Positions 56,446-64,000 of a DNA stretch of 64,000 nucleotides are shown here, in pieces (within the stretch, counting starts at the first letter, position 1; the number at the start of each line of letters is the position of its first letter). The notes below the pieces were generated by a model. That model saw only the letters and a program-made list of their open reading frames with translations. It did no database searches and was not told the DNA's origin. The stretch lies in contig NZ_CP097267.1 in NCBI RefSeq assembly GCF_028473605.1, forward strand, positions 62,001 through 126,000, given 5' to 3'. Both the position numbers and the translations under genes were made by a program. This DNA comes from Acidovorax sp. NCPPB 3576. GTDB lineage: Bacteria > Pseudomonadota > Gammaproteobacteria > Burkholderiales > Burkholderiaceae_C.

Positions 56446-56757
56446 ATGCTCCGCTTGACCCAGGCCCCCAACATCGCGATCGCCATCCTGTGGGCCGATC
56501 TGCTGCGCGAGGGCGGCATGCCGGCGTCGGTGCAGCGGCAATACCTGGGTGCCGCCGCCGGGCACCTGCCGCCCGACCAGTGCCTGCCCGAGATCTGGCT
56601 GGAGCACGATGAGCATGCCGCCCGCGCGCGGCAACTGCTGCAGGCATTGCAGGATCTGCCCCAGCGCCGCTGGCTGTGCGGGTGCGGCGAAATGGTGGAA
56701 GGTGGGTTCGAGCAGTGCTGGCAGTGCGGCGCGCTGATGCCGCAGCCGGCGGAGTGA
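56446..56757 (+). CDS. DUF2007-type protein with zinc ribbon
   Basis: The 103-residue protein has an N-terminal alpha/beta domain typical of DUF2007 ('putative signal transducing protein'), with ILWADLLREGGMPASV and PEIWLEHDEHAARARQLL, and a C-terminal zinc ribbon formed by WLCGCGEMVEG and EQCWQCG. The role is unknown. The ATG at 56446 is chosen as the fold's start; the frame is open from 56383. Confidence 0.75.
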   Translation: MLRLTQAPNIAIAILWADLLREGGMPASVQRQYLGAAAGHLPPDQCLPEIWLEHDEHAARARQLLQALQDLPQRRWLCGCGEMVEGGFEQCWQCGALMPQPAE

Positions 56758-56790
56758 CCATCGAAGCGGGCGACATGCCACGCGTGCGGC

Positions 56791-56837
56791 GCTCACTTTT
56801 TAATAGCAATACGCCCTAGTCAAGCATGCGCTGGAGG
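56791..56837. repeat. Short intergenic repeat, copy 4 (inverted)
   Basis: Read on the minus strand it gives CCTCCAGCGCATGCTTG, ACTAGGGCGT and TTGCTATTAAAAAG, the same order as copies 1 to 3. It lies between the convergent DUF2007 and yaeQ genes. Confidence 0.85.
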
Positions 56838-56895
56838 GCGATTGGGCTTCAAGCCCCGGGGCCTGCGGCGCGCTTGCGCAGCGTCTGGCGGCTTT

Positions 56896-57456
56896 TCACT
56901 TCCAGCGCTCGGGCTCCACATGCACGCTGCCCAGGTTGCTGCTCAGGGTGAGCGCGCCTTCCTGCACCGTGGCCTGCAGTTGCATGCTGCGCTCCGCGAG
57001 CGCGGCCAGGGCCTGCGAGGCCTCGGCGGGCAGCCGCCACACCTGCAGCTTTTCCAGGCGCGACAGCTTCGTCTGGATGCCTTTCCACCACACCTCGGCC
57101 GCGTGATGAAAGCAATACACGATCACGGCGTCCGACTTGCTGCAGGCCTTGGTGAGCGGCTTGTCCTCGGGCTGGCCGACTTCGATCCACACGCGCTTGC
57201 GGCCGGTGAAGTCGGTCAGGGAGACGTCCGGATCGTCCGGGTCGGACAGCCCCGCGCCGAAGGCCAGGGTGCCGTCGCCCTGGCACACGGCCTGCAGTTG
57301 GTGGGCGTTAAGGGCCAGCGCCGCCAGCCGCACCATCATGCGCTCGTCGGTCTCGCTCGGGTGGCGGGCCAGCGTGAGCGAATGGTCGGCGTAGTAGCTG
57401 TTGTCGATGTCGGCGATCTGCAGGTTCGCCTTGAAGATGGTGGACTTGATGGCCAT
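56896..57456 (-). CDS. yaeQ: YaeQ family protein
   Basis: The 186-residue protein is YaeQ, a PD-(D/E)XK-like fold family of unclear function. The sequence begins MAIKSTIFKANLQIADIDNS and contains HPSETDERMMVRLAALAL, SLTDFTGRKRVWIEVGQPE and CSKSDAVIVYCF, all typical. It lies downstream of purB on the same strand, beyond a terminator-like hairpin. Confidence 0.9.
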   Translation of the reverse strand: MAIKSTIFKANLQIADIDNSYYADHSLTLARHPSETDERMMVRLAALALNAHQLQAVCQGDGTLAFGAGLSDPDDPDVSLTDFTGRKRVWIEVGQPEDKPLTKACSKSDAVIVYCFHHAAEVWWKGIQTKLSRLEKLQVWRLPAEASQALAALAERSMQLQATVQEGALTLSSNLGSVHVEPERWK

Positions 57457-57470
57457 GGGCTGGTGCTCAC

Positions 57471-57509
57471 AAAAATATAGCAGTCCGCGCCCGATGGAGG
57501 GGCGCGGAC
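57471..57509 (-). terminator. Terminator of purB
   Basis: On the minus strand GTCCGCGCCC and GGGCGCGGAC form a 10-bp stem with a short loop, followed by TGCTATATTTTTG. It lies between purB and yaeQ. Confidence 0.75.
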
Positions 57510-57542
57510 CGGCAAAAGGGCTTCAACCCGGGCGGAGGGCGG

Positions 57543-59640
<2,098 letters not shown>

Positions 59641-59683
59641 TCGCGCCGCTGCGGCCGAAGAAAACGCAGCGCCCACAAAGCCA

Positions 59684-59722
59684 AAAGCGCGCAACCTGCG
59701 AAAGGTTGCGCGCTTTATTTTT
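59684..59722 (+). terminator. Terminator after the GST gene
   Basis: AAAGCGCGCAACC pairs perfectly with GGTTGCGCGCTTT around a seven-base loop, followed by ATTTTT. Confidence 0.92.
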
Positions 59723-59963
59723 GGCGGAATAAAAAAGTTGCGAAGCGTCCCGAAACGAATTAGAGAGGGAGGGAGGAGAAGCGCTTCAGGGTTTCAGTCG
59801 AACCACCAGGGATCAAAAGGCTTCGCAACAGTAAAGGGTTGATCGGGGAGCGGGCGTTGCCGCCTGCACTGGTTACTAGAGTAGTGGCGATCCGGAGAAG
59901 TTCCAGAGGGCTGGCGGTTAAAAGCATCAGAAAATGTAACCATTCCCGTATCACGGAACCGCG
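59723..59963. other. Gene-free stretch between the GST terminator and the peroxidase gene
   Basis: About 240 bases, A/T-richer than the surroundings, with no convincing ORF, RNA or repeat. Short frames on both strands look like chance. It contains a purine-rich run (GAGAGGGAGGGAGGAGAAG at about 59763-59781) that is striking but has no obvious role. Confidence 0.5.
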
Positions 59964-60572
59964 TCAGAACGGTGACGATTTCGGGCGGCCCGAGTCCAGT
60001 TGCTGCTCGATGGCGCGCAGCAACCGGGGGTCGCCTGGCTCCACGGCGCTGGCGAAGCTGCCTGCCACCTTGCCGTCGCGGCCCACCAGGTATTTGTGGA
60101 AGTTCCAGCGCGGCGCTTCGCCCGATTGCGCCTTCAACTCGCGGTAGAGCGGCGACGCGTCGGCTCCGACGACCCGGCTCTTGGCGAACATCGGAAACTT
60201 GACGCCGAACGTGTTCTCGCAAAAGTCGGCGATCTGCGCGTTGCTGCCGCCTTCCTGGGAAAAATCGTTGGAAGGAAACCCGAGCACCACCAGGCCCCGG
60301 TCCTTGTAGCGCGTGTGCAAGGCCTCCAGCCCCTGGTACTGCCCCGTGAAGCCGCAGTAGCTGGCCGTGTTGACGATCAGCAGGACCTTGCTGCGGTACT
60401 GGCACAGCGGCTGGGGCAGCTCGTCCTGCAGGCGCAGCGGCGTGTGGCGCAGCAGGGGCGGGCAGGTTCCGTCTTCCGTCGTGGCCGCAGGGCCTGCGGC
60501 CTGCACGGGAAGCCCGGTCAGGGCCAGTGAAGCGGCAACCGCCAGGGCAAGGCACAGGGATCGGCGCAGCAT
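59964..60572 (-). CDS. Exported glutathione peroxidase-family protein
   Basis: The 202-residue protein has a signal peptide (SLCLALAVAASLALTGLPVQA, cleavage near residue 25) and the thiol peroxidase core: LIVNTASYCGFTGQYQGLE with the peroxidatic Cys, LGFPSNDFSQEGGSN (the usual Gln site is present as FSQEGG) and RWNFHKYLVGRDGKV. It should reduce hydrogen peroxide or lipid peroxides in the periplasm, probably with thioredoxin-like donors. AGGAGA precedes the ATG at 60572; the open frame further upstream is not protein-like. Confidence 0.9.
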   Translation of the reverse strand: MLRRSLCLALAVAASLALTGLPVQAAGPAATTEDGTCPPLLRHTPLRLQDELPQPLCQYRSKVLLIVNTASYCGFTGQYQGLEALHTRYKDRGLVVLGFPSNDFSQEGGSNAQIADFCENTFGVKFPMFAKSRVVGADASPLYRELKAQSGEAPRWNFHKYLVGRDGKVAGSFASAVEPGDPRLLRAIEQQLDSGRPKSSPF

Positions 60573-60726
60573 GGGAGTCTCCTTGTGAAGGGGTGCTACG
60601 GGCGGGTCGGAACGTTGGTGGAGCCGCGCACTGCAGCGGTTGGCGGACAAGTTTGGCGCAAATCGGCCAAAAAGTCCCGCCCTGCGCTCTTCGGGGCCCT
60701 CGAGCGCCCCTGGTTGGCCTGCGGTG

Positions 60727-61929
60727 TCAGACCAGGCTCAGCAGGCGGTTCAACTGAAGTTGCACGCGCACATCGCGCTGGGCCACGGCGCCGGTCACTT
60801 TCCAGGCCGGTTGCGCGGTGTCGCGCGGAATGAGTTCGCCGGTGGGCATGCCATTGCGGTTGAGCACGACGGCCACGCGCGGGGTGGTCGCGCTGCCGCC
60901 GCGGCGCAGCGTCACGGCGATTTCCTGGCTCACCAGCCGCACGAAGGCGCCGGGTGGATAGACCCCCAGGGTTTTCACCAAGGCCGAGCCGGCCTCATCC
61001 ACCTGGTGCGACTCGTCGTAGTAGCTCGCCTGCATGGCAGCAGTGACGGGCATCGGCGCGCGCGAGGCGCGGGGCGCCAGCCGGGCGCCGAACACGTCGG
61101 CGCGCTGGATCAGCCGGGCGATCTGCTGGCCCTCGCTCTTGTCGGCCAGCGCCCCCGGCGAGCGGTGGTGGTGGCAGCGCACGGCCTCCAGCCACACCGG
61201 ATCGTGCACGCCCAGTTGGCGCAGCAGGGCTTCGGAGCGGGCGGCATGGCTTTCCACGGCGGCGATCTGCTCCGAGGTGAGCGGCTGGGTCTGCACGGCC
61301 AGCTGGTCCTGCAGCGCCGTCATGGCGATGTTCATGGACAGCGCGGCGCGCCCGGTCTGCATCACGCGCTCCACCGGCCAGCGCAACTGCTCGACCGCGA
61401 CCAGCATGCACACGCAGGCCACGAGCATGGCGTGGGTGCCGCTGTACTGGCGTGTCTCGTGGCCCGAGAGGTAGATGAGGGCGAGCAGGACCGCGTCCGG
61501 GCTCTGGCGGCAGTGCAGGGCCAGTTCGCGGTGCAGCGCATCGAAGCGGTCGGGAAAATCGATCGCCTGCGGCGCGCGCAGCAATTGCGTGGCCCGCAAC
61601 TGCAGGCCCGGCCAATCGGGCGGGCCGCCTTCGACGCGATCGCGCGAGGACTGCGCCCCGGCGCTGATCTTCATCGAGGCGATCTGGCCGAGCGAGGTGT
61701 CGGACATCAGCATCTGCTGCAGCTGCGCCAGATAGGCGCGGTGGCTGTCGCCCGATTCGTCGGTGTCCACGCACAGCTGCAGGCCGCGCGACAAAAGGAC
61801 GTCCAGCTCGTTGCGCGTGCGGATCACGTAGCCTTTTTGCGCCAGCAGCACGCCATCGGCCCCGCGCAGGATGAAGGGGAGCGGGAAGCCGAGCTGGATC
61901 GATTCGATGTTCAGCGCAACGAGGTTCAT
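60727..61929 (-). CDS. Degenerate HD-GYP-like regulatory protein
   Basis: A 400-residue protein without membrane segments. The N-terminal part (SIQLGFPLPFILRGADGVLL; LLSRGLQLCVDTDES) looks like the module that precedes HD-GYP domains. The central part follows the HD-GYP layout: a helix at GTHAMLVACVCMLVAVEQL, a helix ending GVHDPVWLEAVRCHHHRSPG, and LIQRADVFGARLAPRA where active enzymes have ADxYDAL. The HD pair and the GYP motif are missing. It therefore probably does not hydrolyse cyclic di-GMP, but could bind it or a partner. The ATG at 61929 (MNLVALN) is preferred over 61980. Confidence 0.72.
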   Translation of the reverse strand: MNLVALNIESIQLGFPLPFILRGADGVLLAQKGYVIRTRNELDVLLSRGLQLCVDTDESGDSHRAYLAQLQQMLMSDTSLGQIASMKISAGAQSSRDRVEGGPPDWPGLQLRATQLLRAPQAIDFPDRFDALHRELALHCRQSPDAVLLALIYLSGHETRQYSGTHAMLVACVCMLVAVEQLRWPVERVMQTGRAALSMNIAMTALQDQLAVQTQPLTSEQIAAVESHAARSEALLRQLGVHDPVWLEAVRCHHHRSPGALADKSEGQQIARLIQRADVFGARLAPRASRAPMPVTAAMQASYYDESHQVDEAGSALVKTLGVYPPGAFVRLVSQEIAVTLRRGGSATTPRVAVVLNRNGMPTGELIPRDTAQPAWKVTGAVAQRDVRVQLQLNRLLSLV

Positions 61930-62107
61930 GGTGAGTCGCCGCATTATGGGCGCACGGGTGCCCCCTGAAAGCCGGCGCAATGGCGGGAACCCGTCGCTGT
62001 TTGCCGCTTCCTGGCCGCCCGCCGGGGCTTGGCGTGCGCGGCGGGCCCGTTCATGCGGCCCGCACGGGTTTCGATGGGCGCGATGCCCAAGCGCCTGCCC
62101 AACTCAA

Positions 62108-64000
62108 TCAAGGCACCGGTTTGGACGGTGTGGCGCTGGAGCCGGTGGTGGGGCGCTGCGGCGGCAGAGGCAGCATGGTGCTGGTCCGATTCTCTGCAGC
62201 AGGCGTTCGGCCCTCCGGCGGGGTCGTGGGGGGCGTTGGCAAGACGTAGGCTCCCGGGTTCACGGTGGACGGGATGGGGGCTGGGAAGGTGCTCCGACGG
62301 GCCGGGGCTCGCGGCTTGTCGGCGCCTTGACCCCCGTCGGGCAGCCACTCCCGGAAGGAGGGGGTGGGTGGCAGGGGCAGCGGGTGGTGGGGGTGATCGT
62401 CGCCATACGGCTGGGGGCTGAACAATTGACCCAGCGTTGGGCGGCGTTTGCGGGCAGGCGGCTCCACGACCGGTACCGCGGGTTCTTGAACGGCTGGTTC
62501 TTCGGTCACCGGGTCCGTGGGCTCCGGCTTGTTCACACCGTCGCTGGCCTTGGTGAAGAGGCTTTGCGCGTGATGCTCCGCCTGGGCGGCGATCTTGTGG
62601 GCCTGGGCTTCGGCGCGGGCGCGCCAGAGGTCTTCGGGACGGGTGGCCGGGCCTGGTGCGATCTCGGGATCGGGCACCGGGTGCTGCGCCGCTGGGGAAA
62701 ATTGCGGGGACCAGCGGGTGGAATGGTCTTCGGGGGCCGCCGCGTGCTGCTGTGCGGCGCGGCCGACCTGCTGGGAGCCATGGGGCAGGAACTCATGCAG
62801 ATGGGTGGATTCCCCGGCCGCCTTGCCTTGCAAGACGCTGAGGGTGGCGCTTTGCGACACCTCGTCCTTGGCCTTCGTCTTGAACTGCAGGTTGTTGGCG
62901 ATCCAGGCATCGTGGCTGTTCAACAGGGTGCGCACCTTCGCGCGATAGCCGTCGGCCTTGGCCTTCTGGGCCTGCGCGATGGCCTCCTGACGCGCCGCGT
63001 CGACCTTCTGGGCTGCCGCGGTGGCGAGCAGGTCTGTCGCGATCGCCTGCTGTTCCAGCGCCCGGGCTGGCTGGCCTGCCGCGGTGGCTTGCCGGGTGGC
63101 TGCGATGGCCAGCTGGCCTTGTGCCGTGTTCTGCCTGGCCGCCGCCGTGGCCTGCTTGGCGGCTTGCGCGGCCTTCTCGCCCACGTCGGTGGCCTGCTGG
63201 ATCAGGCCCTGCAGCTTGTCGTAGGACTCGGCCGCCAGAGGGCGCAGCTTGGTCACCACGGAGAACGTCATGCCGGGCGCGCTGGCCTGCGCGGCCTGCA
63301 CCAGGGTTTTCTGCAGGCGCAGCCAGGCGCGGCCGGTTTTCTCCTCTGCGGGGTCTTTCGGAAACCCGTCGCGCGCCGCCATGACCGAGACGAACTCGTG
63401 CATCCGGGGTTCCAGTTCCGCCAGAAAGTCGTCCAGGTCTTCGAACTCCCGGATCATCTGGGTCTGGTCCGCCCAGGTTTCGCCGTGGCGGGTCGTCACG
63501 CGCAAGGTGGTGTCCACGCCGCTGTTGGCCAGCTGCTTGCGAAATTCCAGGCCGGCCCCGCGCGCCTGGGCCGCCTTTTCAGGATCGTGCCTGGAGGCGG
63601 GCACCAGCCCCAGGCTGGCGTTGGCGCTCGCGCGGACATCGGCCCGGTGCTGCGCCGACAGTTTGTACTCTTCCACATTCAGCCCCGAGCGGCTTTCCGT
63701 CTGCACGGACCGGGAGCGCTGGTTGCTGCTGGCCATCCCCGCCTGCACGCCAACGCCGATGGCGCGCCGCGTGGCCTTGCGGTCGTCTTCGTCGCGGTCC
63801 CGGGACCCGCGCGCGCGCACCATGGCATTGGCGCCAACGGCCATCTCGGACGTGCGCGTGCGCTTGGTGTTGGACAACTCGGCCACGGCCAGTTCGGGAA
63901 AGTGCTTGAGCAGGTGGGCCAGCGGGTCCGACTCGGTGCCGCCGTCCGGTGGCAGGTTGCCGCCTTGGGTCATCGCAATGAGCGCATCCGCGAAATGGCG
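62108..64000 (-). CDS. C-terminal part of a large Ala/Gln- and Pro-rich protein, possible effector
   Basis: The frame runs from the window end to a stop at 62108. The first internal ATG is at 63973, but the codons before it are open (RHFADALIA then MTQGGNLPP), so the gene very likely extends beyond the window. The visible about 630 residues contain a basic region (TRRAIGVGVQAGMASSNQRS), a helical segment (TQMIREFEDLDDFLAELEP), a long Ala/Gln/Thr-rich coiled-coil-like stretch (about 260-350 from the window end) with imperfect repeats such as AIAATRQATAAGQ, and a Pro-rich C-terminus of about 120 residues (PTLGQLFSPQPYGDD; HPLPLPPTPSFREWLPDG). No catalytic motif is seen. Such composition is common in type III effectors and large surface proteins of plant-associated beta-proteobacteria. 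This is inference only. Confidence 0.6.
   Translation of the reverse strand, partial: RHFADALIAMTQGGNLPPDGGTESDPLAHLLKHFPELAVAELSNTKRTRTSEMAVGANAMVRARGSRDRDEDDRKATRRAIGVGVQAGMASSNQRSRSVQTESRSGLNVEEYKLSAQHRADVRASANASLGLVPASRHDPEKAAQARGAGLEFRKQLANSGVDTTLRVTTRHGETWADQTQMIREFEDLDDFLAELEPRMHEFVSVMAARDGFPKDPAEEKTGRAWLRLQKTLVQAAQASAPGMTFSVVTKLRPLAAESYDKLQGLIQQATDVGEKAAQAAKQATAAARQNTAQGQLAIAATRQATAAGQPARALEQQAIATDLLATAAAQKVDAARQEAIAQAQKAKADGYRAKVRTLLNSHDAWIANNLQFKTKAKDEVSQSATLSVLQGKAAGESTHLHEFLPHGSQQVGRAAQQHAAAPEDHSTRWSPQFSPAAQHPVPDPEIAPGPATRPEDLWRARAEAQAHKIAAQAEHHAQSLFTKASDGVNKPEPTDPVTEEPAVQEPAVPVVEPPARKRRPTLGQLFSPQPYGDDHPHHPLPLPPTPSFREWLPDGGQGADKPRAPARRSTFPAPIPSTVNPGAYVLPTPPTTPPEGRTPAAENRTSTMLPLPPQRPTTGSSATPSKPVP

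Noticed and set aside
59760..59954. A 64-codon minus-strand frame downstream of the peroxidase gene
   Set aside because: There is no ribosome-binding site and no recognisable pattern, and the region is otherwise gene-free; it is most likely chance.

Overview
The window looks like chromosome from a beta-proteobacterium of the Comamonadaceae, most likely Acidovorax/Paracidovorax or a close relative. The evidence is very high GC with G/C-ending codons, a Bug/TctC-type periplasmic binding protein, a DUF3717-DUF1289 protein, a pilin with a linked PglL-like O-oligosaccharyltransferase, and a family of short intergenic repeats (core ACTAGGGCAT followed by a GCTATT...AATAGC palindrome) of the kind I associate with that group. 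The genus is an inference. No rRNA, tRNA, CRISPR array or insertion sequence was recognised.

Layout. 1-7260: part of a Mu-like prophage, with a SAR endolysin, nested Rz/Rz1 spanins, Mu gp25/26/27-like proteins, terminase large subunit, portal, an F head protein carrying a nuclease-toxin-like tail, and gpG. It stops abruptly at gpG, followed by a terminator. 7468-12862: Asp/Glu racemase-family protein, MFS transporter, uvrA. 12981-16513: an anomalous cassette with one DUF6402-type gene, six tandem paralogous small membrane-anchored proteins, and an orphan 3' remnant of a second DUF6402 gene between copies 2 and 3. This is the best candidate for an undescribed toxin/immunity-type system. 16540-24839: a DUF1501/DUF1800 secreted pair, an esterase, an OmpR/EnvZ-like two-component system and a serine-hydrolase lipoprotein. 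24898-29600: a chemoreceptor, then divergently the arsenic operon arsR-arsC-acr3-arsH. 29867-35697: two EamA exporters around a LysR-TctC-AstE-like cluster and pyrF. 35784-43983: pgk, the operon def-lipoprotein-fmt-azlC-azlD, a LysM protein with dprA, and argC.

44151-58922: sucCD, two TerC-family genes (46351 and 54631; the second is preceded by what reads as a yybP-ykoY manganese riboswitch), a PP2C phosphatase with a double-FHA protein, a sigma-54-type promoter driving pilA plus an O-oligosaccharyltransferase, moaC, a BepA-like protease, small regulatory/metal-site proteins, yaeQ and purB. 59026-64000: a glutathione S-transferase, a secreted glutathione peroxidase, a degenerate HD-GYP-like protein, and the C-terminal part of a large Ala/Gln- and Pro-rich protein running off the right end, possibly a secreted effector.

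Together this is mostly core metabolism, metal and oxidant resistance and envelope biology, interrupted by three accessory blocks: the prophage fragment, the DUF6402 array, and the right-hand large protein. Short repeats punctuate gene ends, in two cases supply the stop codon, and a different GC-rich element sits in frame inside the essential gene fmt.
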